A DNA stretch of 64,000 bases, from contig CM061142.1 of assembly GCA_030789695.1 (NCBI GenBank), positions 142,199,637 through 142,263,636 on the forward strand. The letters are read 5' to 3'. Position numbers and translations under genes: made by a program. How positions within the stretch are numbered: the first letter of the stretch is position 1; each line of letters starts with the position of its first letter. Of this stretch, positions 43,639 to 54,268 are shown one piece after another. The notes beneath the pieces are model-generated. The model saw nothing but the letters and a program-made list of their open reading frames with translations, did no database searches and was not told the origin of the DNA. Origin of the DNA: Scilla litardierei (Eukaryota > Streptophyta > Magnoliopsida > Asparagales > Asparagaceae).

Positions 43639-45443
43639 TCTAAGGTCCCTGGCTATGAGGAAAATACTAGAAGAGGGGTTGAATAGTGTTTATGCAATTT
43701 AAAAAGATAGGTACACCAATTTAAATTCCTAACCAACAAATAGTGCGGAATAGAAATAAACCCAAGATGAAACAAATGCAAACGCAAGGATGTTTCAAGG
43801 GTTCGGATTACCCAAGTCACTTCTCGACTTGTTCCCGGTAATCCTACGTCCCTTCCACCTAGTTAACAACCGGATACTCAAGTTAGAAGCCTAACTTAAG
43901 GTTTCCTTAACACCCACTTGTAGCAACCCTACAAGTGAAATCGAAATACAATCGATTGACCTTAACTCCCACAACTTGTGAGCAAGCAAACCACTCTCAC
44001 GAACCGAGAGTAAACTCAATAACGAAAGTTATGAAAATATGAAAGCAACACTTACAATCACCTATGCCTTGAAGTAGAACTTGAAGGAGAAGTGTGATGT
44101 GTGTTGAAAGACTCTCTTAGAAGAGAAGAAAGCCATTTCTCTTGACTGCACCAAATGCCTAGAAGATATCTCTTTGGTTCTAGGTTGGAAAGCAAGAGAT
44201 TGAAGATTGGAATTCTAGGGCTTAGGATTTGAGAGCTTTGATCTTTAGAGATTGAAAGCTTGAATGTTTGAGCAAGTGAGTTGGTAACCTCTCAATGGAA
44301 CAGTAGAGGCCCCTTTTATAGGTTTCTCAAACTCTACAAACGAAATCAGCAAAACCCCCTTTGAAATCCGGGAGGAAAAACTCAACGGATAGAATCTGCA
44401 CCCGCGACAGTCGACTGTTGAAGATTCACAGTCGACTGTTGCACAGTGACAGAGGGTAGGTGACAATTCATAACGGTAACTTACAACGTGGACAGTCGAC
44501 TGATGAGGCATAGACAGTCGACTGTTGAACCAACGGGCGACTGTAAATCCTACAACATGCGACTGGCCGAAACAGGGTAAGCAGATGAAATCTGCAAAAA
44601 CGTCTGGAAGAACAGGACAGACGACTGATGAAGAGAAGACAGTCGACTGTTCATCTGAACAGGCGACTGTAATTCCTTATACAGACGACTGTCAAAACCC
44701 TGAGATTTTCCAGAGAGTTGAGTCATCAAATAGGCTCAAGGATAGACCACTGAAGAAGCATTGACAGTCAACTGATCCAATGGACAGTCGACTGTATATA
44801 CAACAGTAGTCGACTGGCAAGAATAAACAGAGAGACTAGGGTTTGGGCTAAAGACAGACATGCGACTGATTTACAAAACACAGTCGACTGTCACTTGGAC
44901 AGGCGCCTGTGAATCGTTCATAAGTCGCCTGAGAGAATTAAAGCAGAGAAGCTCAAAACTAGACTGAAAAAGTTTGTGCATAACAGGCGACTGTAGAACA
45001 AAACACATTCGACTGTTTTGAGACAGGCGACTGTAAAACGTTCAGCAGTCGACTGTTATAAACAAGACATGCACAGTCTAGATAGAAATGAATTAGAGTC
45101 TTAGGAAGGTTGATCTAATGAAATCCTAAGACTGAAATGACGAGTGTGCTCTAACAATGTTCTACTTCTAAGCTACATACTAGAAGAGAAACAAGAAATT
45201 TACATTTGACGAACTCTCTCTTCTATCCAACGCATGAGCTTGAAGTCTTCTAGGAGCTTCAATCACCATCTACGATCATCCAATCCATTTCATTTGATTT
45301 CAATGATATTTGAGTATCATCCATTGCTAGTTAATCTTCATAATAAGCTTAGGCAATGGATTAACTGCAAATAGAGGATTAGTCACAAGTATTTATGTTT
45401 GCTCATCATTAACACCAAGTAGGGAGAAGTCCAATACTCAACA
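43639..45443 (-). repeat. 5' LTR of the Sirevirus
   Basis: 1805 bp, matches 24849-26655. Array of CAGTCGACTG words at 44405-45060. Last pair at 44408 and 44429; TATA (minus TATAAAAGGG) at 44311-44320, 87 bp from that pair. Outer end CAATACTCAACA followed by the GGGTT duplication. Confidence 0.93.
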
Positions 45444-45448
45444 GGGTT

Positions 45449-47497
45449 TACCGTGATGCTTCTTATCATCTCTAACCTGGAAAATGGCCAAGATGCTTAC
45501 CTACATTAGTGTGGTATGGAGGTAGCCGTAAGGTGGTTAAGATACATCTACGAACCCTACTACGATGCACCAACCCCACCCAAAGTGTCATAACCAGTCG
45601 TCTGCTAGTTTTTATTCCATCTATAATCGATAGGTTTATATTTCAAGGGCTGTGTCCAATCCTCCGTCTAGGTTTTACAACCTTTTCATTCAATTCATCA
45701 ATTAAACAAAACATGGAAACTCTTAATAATACTAAGATATGAGCACAGAAATGATTTCAACTGAGCAGATGAGTCTAATTAAGCTAAAAATATTTTTCTA
45801 AAGCTAGTATGTATCTTTCTATAATTAACAGAAATTTTTTTTAATTTAAAAAGGTCGAAAACTAATTTTAAACTAAGAAAACGATTTTCACAATATATTC
45901 GAAGATTTATTCAGGGCAAACCATACGACAGAATTCTTCCAATAAGGGGTCAAAGTGACCGTCTCGTTTAGTACGATATACATCCTTAAATGAATATACT
46001 TTAATTGAGTTTTATCTTCAAAAAATTACTGTGGGAAATATACTTGCCTTTTGGTGATGAAACCAGTGCCAATGAGTCTGTTTCGTCGTTCTGGATTTTA
46101 TGTGCATTCCCTCGTATTTTTCTGGATTTTTAAATCAACCATGGCAATTTTCTAGGATTTTAGAAGCTAACATCACATTTATCAATATTTAAAATAAATG
46201 TCCTAAACTTGCAAAATCGATATCTTCCAATCTACACGTTGGATTTTTATGTTCTTGCTGTCCAAATTTTCCTTTTGACGAGTAATTTCAGATTATGTAG
46301 GGTTTAGTATATGGTTTACATGAAAATAGTTAGAAACAATTTATTTTGACATTTAGCAATAAATACGGATAACTTTAAAAATTCATAAGAAATAGGGTAC
46401 TTAAATGATTGGAGCGATCTTAGTGTCCGCGTGATCGTATGAAAGGCGCGAATATTTCTGCGTTATTAGATTTTTTTCTTATTAAGCTAAATATGATTTA
46501 GCAATAAAATAATATTATAACTTACATAAAGTATACTATTTTCATTATATAACATAACTTGTATATTATAAAACAAGCGGTGTACATAGAAAAACAAAAC
46601 TTACCCTCGTGTTTCTCTCGTGTTTCTCGCTGGTGGCACTAGCTTGTGCTTACCATGGGGGGGGGGAAGTTGAGGGGCTCGCTAGGTGATGATGTCGCCG
46701 GCGACGACGTAGGGGACAGCGGTTGGCGTGGAGGGCAGCGACGGACGTGGTAGGAGATGGCGGGGTGATCAGGGTGGTGTGGAGTTCGGGCGGAGCTTTG
46801 GAGAGAGGGTGCGGATCTAGGCGGAGGGGAGGGGCACGGGCACAAGATAGGGGTGTTGCACGGGGTGGCTTGGGGTTGTCGGTGGTCTTGGTCAACAGTG
46901 GAGTTGGTCGGAGCTTCATGGGTTGGACAGGAGATGCGTGCGGCGAGTTGGCAGGAGGCAGTTTTCAGGCGGGGCATAGGAGCTTGGGTCGGAGTACAGG
47001 CATTCGGGAGGAGGCGCAAAGTAGCACGTGGCGGTGAGAAGAGGTGCGCATGGATCTCAGGGATGGCTGGGTAAGGGGCTGGGTCAGTGGCGAGGTGGCG
47101 CGCACGGAGGGCAGAGGGCAGGGGATATGTGGGTTCGTTCATGGCTGAGTGAGGGGAGAAACGAGGGGGAATGACAGGGTTTAAATAAAATAATTACATA
47201 GTATTAATAATAGGCATTTAATGACGGTTTGTGGGTGTTTAGGGGGATAAATCAGAGATTAAGGTGCGGAAAACGTGAAAACGTTTTCCTCAATCTCTGC
47301 CAACAAATGGGTGTTAGGATGATTAATTAATTAACTAAGGTAATTAGTAGAGATTTAAATCTAATTGTAAAGGGTAAAAACGAAATTGGTTAAATGAAAA
47401 TTACGATTTTGCCCACGAAACTAAACGTGTCCGAAAAATTACGAAAACAGTACCACGGGTCTGTATCATCACGAGGATCATGAATACGAAGTCCAAT
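45449..47497 (-). other. Second part of the split solo LTR; no gene
   Basis: AT-rich DNA up to 46600, then a GC-rich block (46640-47160), then AT-rich. The 167-codon minus ORF in the GC-rich block is Pro/Ser/Thr/His-rich low-complexity sequence without domains, and the corresponding GC-rich block of the chromovirus LTR also yields spurious long ORFs. Confidence 0.5.
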
Positions 47498-48068
47498 CAC
47501 TACTAGAAAATAGAGCAACAGCCACGTGACATCTGCAATGGAACGATTCCGTGGCAATTGTTTCTTCTTTAGCCACGGACGATTCCGTGGCTATTGTTTC
47601 GTGGCTAATGTAGTAATAGCCACCGATTTTTCATGGCAAATAGAAAGTGGCCACGGATATATCATTCACTAGACTTTCCGTCAGAGTAAAATAAGTGCCA
47701 CAGAAATAATCTGGTGCTGATATCCCTGTCAAATATTTATTTGGAACGGAATCATCGAAAACCGTGGCGCGTAATTCTGGCGGGCAAACGAAAAATATAA
47801 TGGAAAAGGACAACTAATTAGACCTAAAGAATTTATACTGTATCAAAATCCCTCTCCTCTCGAGCCTCTCTTTCTCTCTCGACGAAAGCCGGTGACGATC
47901 CGTATCAAACCCCCTCTCGAGCCTCTCTCTCCCTCTAGACGAAAGCCAGCGACGATCCGTCTCTCGAGCGACGAACCCACGGCGACGATCCGTCCCTCGA
48001 GCGACGAACCCACGACGACGATCCATCCCTCGAGCGATGCACCCACGGCCGATGTGATCAAAGCTCAG
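47498..48068 (+). mobile_element. CACTA transposon left end
   Basis: Starts CACTACTAGAAAA, the terminal signature of En/Spm (CACTA) elements. It is followed by subterminal repeats built on an inverted repeat, GCCACGGACGATTCCGTGGC (47578), with further copies or halves near 47551, 47591, 47620 and 47650. At 47951-48048 a 33-bp unit (GACGATCCGTCCCTCGAGCG then ACGAACCCACGGC) is repeated three times. The Athila-type element at 48069 cuts it; the other end is outside the window. No transposase seen. Confidence 0.7.
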
Positions 48069-48315
48069 TGACTTGTGTTTATATTTCATATATTCACACA
48101 CGTTTTCTTTTGTGTTTTTCCGTTGTTTTCCGTCGTCTTGTATTCGTTTTCTCGTGTTTTCTTGTTTTCTTTCACTTTTCCGTGTTTTTGTATATTTGCA
48201 GGAGTTTACTGGCGTAGGGGACATAAAACGAAGATATCATGAGTCCCCGGAGCAACGGTCGCAGTCACGCGTGATCCAGGGGGTCAAACGACGAAGATTG
48301 CATCTTTCAGCCCCT

Positions 48316-48684
48316 CACCCGACCGGTTGGTCATTTCCAACCGATCGGGTGATGCACGCGTGCACCATCCGGACACAAGTTGGAGCGGCCAAGAAGTCAC
48401 CCGGTCGGTTCAGAGCCCAGTTCAAACGCCCCAACTCTCTGGAATTTGATGTTATATGCCAACCGATCTGGTGACCTTCACCCGATCCGTTCACCTGTAG
48501 CCGATTCTCCGAAGCCATCACACGGAGAGCTCAATCGACCGGTTCACCCGACGGCACGAAGATCCAACCGATCAGCTTCAACCCTCAACCGACCGTGCCA
48601 TGTGACCGGGTGAAGTCCCGTGTTGAACTATCGAAGAAACGAAGCAGGTCACCCTATCGGTTGACTTTTCAACCGATCGGGTGA
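48316..48684 (+). repeat. CCGATCGG palindromic word array (LTR)
   Basis: About 12 words of the AACCGATCGGGTGA/TCACCCGATCGGTT type, including variants with CCGACCGG, CCGATCTGG and CCTATCGG, spread through U3. Confidence 0.9.
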
Positions 48685-48703
48685 AATCGTATTCTATATA
48701 TAT
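48651..48703 (+). promoter_or_regulatory. Hairpin plus TATA box, LTR
   Basis: Inverted repeat 48651-48682: arms ACCCTATCGGTTGA and TCAACCGATCGGGT, loop CTTT, one mismatch. Then 11 bp, then CTATATATA from 48694. Confidence 0.85.
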
Positions 48704-49667
48704 GACCCCTAGGTTTTCCAGAAACGAGTGTTGTTATTTTTTGCTGTTTTTTCTCTCTCTTGACGGCTGTAATTTTACAGATATTTGTAAGTTTTCCGAT
48801 CTTTACCAAACTTTAATATAGTTTTATTAGCATTGCTCTTACTGCTTTTTAATCGCTTGATCATGTTTTTAACGGTCGATTTTGATTTAGATTGTTTTTT
48901 AGTAAATATGTGTGAGTAGTTCTCAAATCTGGGATTTTGGTGGAAACCCCTTCATGGGTTCTCCTCGATGTGTCCATAGGACTAGGAAATCGATAGGGAT
49001 TAGGAATCTACCGGTTACGCGGGGTGTTTTATTGTCATCGGCAGGAAAAAGACAGCCTTTGACTGTTGGGCCAAGGGAGAATAAACTTGGTGGTTGACTC
49101 CCTAGCCATAGCTCGCGCCCTTAGCATAGACGTCGAATCCTAGCGCAGGGGAGCGGCAGGATGAGGAGGTTGGAGTTATCGTTGCGAGCTTAATGCTCCC
49201 GGAGTCGGTCAGTGTTAATGGACATGGGAATGCCCACTGACCGAACCCGGGAAGTCCGGCGTATCATCCTGGGCACCGACCGGAATATCGGGCCCATGGG
49301 ACGCTGGTACCACTCTTAGAGGCAACGTCTCACCATTAGACCCTAATTTCGATCGTTATCCTACCCGTAGGCCGTATCGACGAGAATCGCACGATAGGGT
49401 GGAAATCGAAGTCCCGGGTTTTTTCTTTATATTGTTTATCCCTTGCATTCTATTTTTCGTGACAACCCATCATTCGATTCGGGCTAGCTCGCCCATGGGG
49501 TGAATCCGATCCTTCTTGACACAAGCACAACCACGCCTCCCTGAGTTCGACCCCCAAGCCACACTACGACACCGTGCGCTTGCGGTTAGAAATATTTAAA
49601 TCTCACGCCCCCAATTATATATTGCACACATGATAGACGCGTCAAACGTGGGGGACGTCAAGCTTTA

Positions 49668-49685
49668 TGGCGCCGTTGCCAGGGA
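49668..49685 (+). promoter_or_regulatory. Primer binding site, Asp tRNA
   Basis: TGGCGCCGTTGCCAGGGA, seven bases after the LTR end, complementary to tRNA-Asp as in Athila/Tat elements. Confidence 0.88.
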
Positions 49686-49865
49686 GGCAACGTGCTTGTC
49701 ATTTTAGGATTTCATGAACCCTTGAGTCTAGCTCACATCTCTATCTCGCGATAATTTTCGCATTCTTCTTTTTCCTTTTTATTTTCTTATTTTTATTTTT
49801 ATTTTTATTTTTTATTTTATCTGTTTCTTTCCCACTTTTCGCTTCACGTGTGTTTATTGTTTTTC

Positions 49866-51343
49866 ATGTGCAAGAGTTCAAGAAGTCTCGACGACTTGAT
49901 TCCCGTTGATCCAGAGATAAACGCCACCATAAGGCGTTGGCCGCCGAGAAGCGAAGAAGAGAGGATCCTGAAACCATGGGGGAGAACACCCCGCCTCACA
50001 AGTCCCTGCTGGAGTACTCGATGCCATCCATCGAGTCCACCTCCGCCATCCATCCTCCTGCTATTACGGTGCAAAGCTTCGAGCTTAAGTCGTCTTTGGT
50101 GACATGGATCCAGCAGGATCAATTTTCGGGTGCACACATGGAGAGCCCCATTGAACATTTGGACTCCTTGGAGAAATATGACACCTTCCGGATAAACGGT
50201 GTCACAACTGAGGTGATCCGTCTGAAGCTATTCTCCTTCTCTCTGAGAGACAAGGCCATGCTGTGGCTTGGGGGGAAGGACCCAAATACGTTCAACACTT
50301 GGGAGAAGCTATCGAACGCTTTTCTAATGAAGTTCTTTCCTCCGGGGAAGACCATGAAGCTGAGGAGTGAAATCTCCTCCTTCTCCCAGGCCAGCCATGA
50401 GTCTCTGCATGAAGCCTGGACCAGATACAAGGAAATGCAGCGGAGATGTCCCCACAATGAGCTCCCCAAGTGGCAGATCATAAATCCGTTTTATAATGGG
50501 TTGAGGGACGATTTAAAATCTTCCATGGACGCCGCGGCTGGAGGGTCCTTTATGTTAAGAAGTGAAGAAGATGCCGGATAAATTCTAGAAAATATGGCAT
50601 CCAACAATGAGCGGTGGTGTGACGAGAGAGCCACACCTAGATCTGGGGGTATCCACAGGGTCGAGGACGTCGACAAATTATCCAGCAAGTTTGACTTGTT
50701 GTCGGCCCAGATCTCCGCATTGATGGTAGGCGCCGGTGGCACCGGTACACAATATATTGCCGCGGTGGAAACCGAAGTCATGGGGGAATTCGACGGTGGC
50801 AACATCTCACCACCGTTGGACCAAGCGAGCGCATTGTTCTACAATCCTACGGGTAATGAGCCTTTTCCACCACGAACAAACTCCAACCCGGCCTACTCTC
50901 CTAACAACCGGAATCATCCCAACCTTAGCTACCGGGCGCAGTATCAACAGCCGCCTCAGCAGCAGCAGCAACAGATATATCAGCCAGCTAGGCCTCAGCA
51001 GCAGCAGTTTCAGCAGCAGCAGTTCCAGCAGCAGCAACCTCCACAACAATATCAGCAATATGCTCCCAGGAATCAGTAACCCGTTCAACAGCAGTAGTAA
51101 TATGGCCAACAGAGGGCCCTCTCTCCGATTGAGTCTCTTTTGACTTAATATATATCCAACCAGAAGAAGATAAATCTGAAGCTTGAAATTGAACACCGGG
51201 CTCTCACGGACCAAGTAACCCAGCTGGGGTTACAAGTGGCGAACCTTCAAAGACCGCAGAATCTATTACCGTCACAACCGGAGGTGAACCCGAGGGTGGT
51301 GAATCATACCTTGGCACTCACACATGAGCATGTGAACGTGTCC
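49866..51343 (+). pseudogene. gag: Athila-type Gag, 5' part
   Basis: ATG at 49866, SSRSLDDLIPVDPEINAT, a frameshift near 49938, then AAEKRRREDPETMGENTPP and the Gag core (LFSFSLRDKAMLWLGG, WEKLSNAFLMKFFPPGKT, YKEMQRRCPHNELPKW). TAA at 50579 stands where the inner copy has His (DAG-H-ILEN). TAA at 51077 follows the Gln-rich linker. The frame continues to HVNVSAI at 51343, where the chromovirus and its GCTAT duplication interrupt it. The inner copy keeps Trp-Gln or stop differences at other sites, so the two copies decayed independently. Confidence 0.9.
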
Positions 51344-51348
51344 GCTAT

Positions 51349-54122
51349 TGTAACGGTCTGTTTTCGTTGTACTTTGATCGTGCACGTGTTTTTGACCGTG
51401 CACGTATTTATTTTAGACTTTGTTTGTTTGTGAACACTTTGGTGTGATATGTCATTGTGAACGTCTTTGAGAGTATTAAATAGTGGCACTAATTTGGAAT
51501 GACATTTCTCGGGTTGTTTTCCCACGATTTAATCTTATTCGAAGAGACGTTGTGATTTTCACTTTTGACGTGAGACGTTTCTATTTTTAGTTTCGTCGTC
51601 CGACGTCGAAATTGAAATACGTCTTCTTAGTTTTCTTTCTATCGTCGTCCCGATCACCCCAATATTTATTTTATAATTTTTGGAGTTTATTTGACCACTT
51701 TTACATTTTTAGCAAAGCTTTAAATAATTTTAAAGACCAAGTTTTATATTATTTTCGACACAATAAAATTTCTATTAGTTTATAATACCCCCAAAATATT
51801 TTTGAGCCAAATCTTAGCTCATTTGGGCCGCATCCTAGCCTTGTGTGGGTTAGAGAGGGTGAGATTTGATTTTTAATTAATTTTAAAATCCTAATCCTAT
51901 TAGATTTAGCCCTAGACCAAGTCAACCCCTCCCTACTATATAAACAACCCCTAGGAAGACTCATTTTCGCAAGAAACCAAACCCTAGCCATCACAAAACC
52001 CTCAAATCTCGCTTGCGACGTTCGTCGCAACTTCGTTCAGCCGTCGCCTGTGTCTGACCGAGGAAATCCTTTGATTTCCGTCGGTCTGACCGAGAGAGCC
52101 GCCCGCAGCCACCGCTGAACCGTCGCTCCGCATCGCTCCGTGTCTGACCGATAGGCCCCAAGCGCCTGACCGGTCGCCCGCTCCGCATCCCGCATCGCCC
52201 CGCATCCGCTGCAGCCCAAGCGCTTGACCGACCCACCCCATCGGTCTGACCAAAGGCCGCTCCGCATCGCCGCTCCGCTGCAACTTTGCAACATTGCAGT
52301 CCCCGCCCAAGCGCCCGATCGACGGCTTCTTCCGCATCGCCCTGTGTCCGACCGAGAGACCCCGCTCCGCACCACACCGCGCAGTGCTGCACAGCCGCCC
52401 GCCGTGTCTGACCGAGCCGATTCCTCGTAGCGGCTAGTGTCTGACCGAGCGACGTTCGTCGCAACGTTGCAACTTTCGCAATGCTTGCCACCGTGGGCCC
52501 CCCAAGTTCTCCAGTGGTGTTGTGGGTCCCCAATTGGCCTCTAGCACAACTGTGGGTCCCACCTAGGTGCTTGATCTTTGAGGATTTGCCGTCTACGACG
52601 TTGCGATACGTCGTAGGCCATCGTCACACGTTCTAGCTTTAGAATCTTAAGTCGTCGCTCCGGTTTCTGCCCAGATTATTCCAACGAGGAACCTATTTTG
52701 GAATCTGGATTTGGAGCGCGATCTTTTATTCCACCCCTGGCGTCGCTACCCGACGCTAGTGTAGCTTTCGCGTCGTGTTAAGGTAACGATCTGCACGCTT
52801 AGGATCCCAACCTCAGCCTGATAATCAAGACTAAAAAACGATGTTTTTAAAGTGTTTTAAGTGTTTTAAATTCACTAATCAAAGATTAATAAAATGGATG
52901 TAGGCCGGTGGACTTATGCACGTAGGTAGAATTGGACTTTGGACTCTTGGACGTGTTTTCAGACGTGTGACTTGTAGGCAAGTGAAACTTGCCAAACTTT
53001 GCTTAGGGCCATGTCTTAGGCCACTTTCTTGGTTTTAGCGTAAAAGAGACTAGACAGTGAAATGATAGCTGTTTAGACGCAACTTTAAGATCTAGCTTGA
53101 CAACGAATCTAGATCTGTCACCCTGCCATGTCATTCATGCATTGATATCTGTCACGTTTAAATTCCTTATCTGTACGCACTTAAACTGTTAACTACCATG
53201 CATTGCATCTTACATGTCATCCCAGTTGAATGTTGCATTCGTAGCACACGCTACACTACTTGTACATCCTTGTTCAGGCTAGGTGCACCCCTTTGCCATC
53301 ATGATAAAACACTTCCTGGCTCGTGATCCAGAAGATGGGTGCCAGTCCATATACACGTGGAGGGGTAGGGATAAGCGATCACTTGAGCTTAGGAGTTGGC
53401 CCGCGCAGCCACTCTAGCCAAAAGGCGTAATCTCTGTGCACGACGTGCTTACTAGACTTGTCTTTGTACTTGTGCTTGTACATGTAAAACTTGTCATCCA
53501 TGCCATGCCATGCTCGTACTTTACTTTACTTTACCTGTTGCACTTATAACTGTCATGTCATTGCATCATGCTAGAACTGCTAGGTTGTTCACTTTACTTT
53601 CAGTTTCCTTGCACAAGTCTCTTGTAGACTTGCTAACATGTGTCCCTTGATCTTTTGGGTGTCACATGTTAGACCCTGAGCCAAAGACCGTAGCTGAGGA
53701 CGAGGTGTTTACTGACGCTAAGCCGGAGCCTACGTTTGACGAGGAGTTGGTGGACACCGGAGACCAATCTTAGAGACTGATTGAGTTACTTTTGCTTTAG
53801 GTTGATGTTAGGTTGTCGGTGCGTAGCACCATTACTTTGCTTTTGTACTTTGTACTTTTGTTGGCCATGCTGGGGCCTCTTTTTAGACTCTTTTCTTTTA
53901 GCCTGGTGGCTTTTCTGCGATGTTGGAATTTATTATTATGGATGTTCTGAGATATCTCTTTTGTCTCTTTTCCTTATTTATTATCTTTGTTTCGTTTCGC
54001 GTTGCAAGGACCTGCTATATAGTGTTGTTTGATGCTTATCGGACTTGCAGCTTTGTAGCTTCAAGTCTAAGCGGACCTTCTCACGCTTCGCCTCCACGCT
54101 TTTTGGGAAGCGGGGCGTGACA
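51349..54122 (+). repeat. 5' LTR of the chromovirus
   Basis: TGTAACGGTCTGTTTTCG to GGGAAGCGGGGCGTGACA. TATA box TATATAAA at 51937-51944. Downstream GC-rich R/U5 at 52010-52640 with repeated GTCTGACCGA words. Differs from the 3' LTR by scattered substitutions and an 8-bp indel near 53433. The long minus-strand ORF in the GC-rich part is not a gene. Confidence 0.95.
52040..52450 (+). repeat. GTCTGACCGA word array downstream of the TATA box
   Basis: At least eight copies or variants of (G)TCTGACCGA at about 52051, 52083, 52142, 52164, 52223, 52242, 52337, 52406 and 52438, mixed with CGCTCCGCATCGCC words. Same array in the 3' LTR at 59608-60010. Lies 100-500 bp after TATA, thus in the transcribed leader. 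Confidence 0.7.
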
Positions 54123-54130
54123 GGTTTTAT

Positions 54131-54245
54131 TGGTGGCCCATGCAGGTCTCGAACCTGCGATTGCGAATTAATGAAACAACGATAATAACGGAATGTCCAT
54201 TAAATAAATTACAGCATCTAAGTCATTAAGCTATTGAGTCTAATT
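54131..54245 (+). promoter_or_regulatory. Primer site with extended tRNA-like complement
   Basis: TGGTGGCCCATGCAGGTC followed by TCGAACCTGCG: read on the minus strand this is an entire tRNA T-arm (GGTTCGAGACC, a perfect B box), acceptor strand and CCA, most like tRNA-Ile. Normal primer sites cover about 18 nt. The end of the stretch (CTAAGTCATTAAGCTATTGA, about 54218-54238) resembles the complement of a tRNA D-arm and A box (TAGCTTAATGACTTAG). Eight bases separate it from the LTR. tRNA identity is from memory and not checked. Confidence 0.6.
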
Positions 54246-54268
54246 TTGTTCGTTTTCTATGTCATTAG

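Larger units (their letters stand above)
24849..45443 (-). mobile_element. Sirevirus (Ty1/copia) with a nested gypsy insertion
   Basis: LTRs 24849-26655 and 43639-45443 (1807 and 1805 bp), exact 5-bp target duplication GGGTT at 24844-24848 and 45444-45448. Minus-strand order: Met-tRNA primer site, long gag, protease, integrase, RT, RNase H, a palindromic word array, an env-like ORF, PPT, LTR. Long LTRs, long gag with a coiled-coil tail, an extra ORF after pol and repeated PPT-like motifs are all Sirevirus traits. An Athila-type element (27931-37083) is inserted in the env-like ORF; without it the element is about 11.4 kb. Stops and frameshifts in every gene show it is dead. Confidence 0.93.
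24137..47468 (-). mobile_element. Probable chromovirus-type solo LTR split by a Sirevirus
   Basis: Two parts: 24137-24848 and 45449-47468. Plus strand starts TGTCACGCCCCGCTTCCC, the reverse complement of the LTR 3' end of the chromovirus at 51349-54122 (GGGAAGCGGGGCGTGACA). It appears to end GGGTCTGTATCA. Without the 20.6-kb insertion it would be about 2.73 kb, near the 2.77 kb of that LTR. The GC-rich block at 46640-47160 after a TATA-like TTTAAATA (minus strand, about 47178) mirrors the GC-rich R/U5 of that LTR. No primer site or PPT with gag or pol is next to it, hence solo or truncated. The right limit and the target duplication are not confirmed. Confidence 0.5.
48069..49660 (+). repeat. 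5' LTR, Athila-type element (plus-strand copy)
   Basis: TGACTTGTGTTTATATTTCA to GGGGGACGTCA, 1592 bp, matching the reverse complement of 35525-37083. Array 48316-48684; hairpin and TATA at 48651-48703. Inserted into CACTA DNA; the upstream 5-mer is CTCAG, its partner is outside the window. Confidence 0.9.

Noticed and set aside
46639..47142. Minus-strand ORF of 167 codons in a GC-rich block
   Set aside because: Low-complexity Pro/Ser/Thr/His-rich peptide without domain; an overlapping plus-strand ORF of similar quality exists, and the block sits in LTR-like DNA.
53781..54032. Small membrane protein ORF rich in Leu, Phe and Cys (also 61332-61583)
   Set aside because: Located at the same place in both chromovirus LTRs, T-rich LTR sequence, no homology recognised.
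54131..54245. Functional tRNA gene on the minus strand
   Set aside because: The B box and T-arm are good, but the 5' acceptor strand (GACTCAA) does not pair with the 3' strand and the middle is too long; it is better explained as a primer site with extended tRNA complement.
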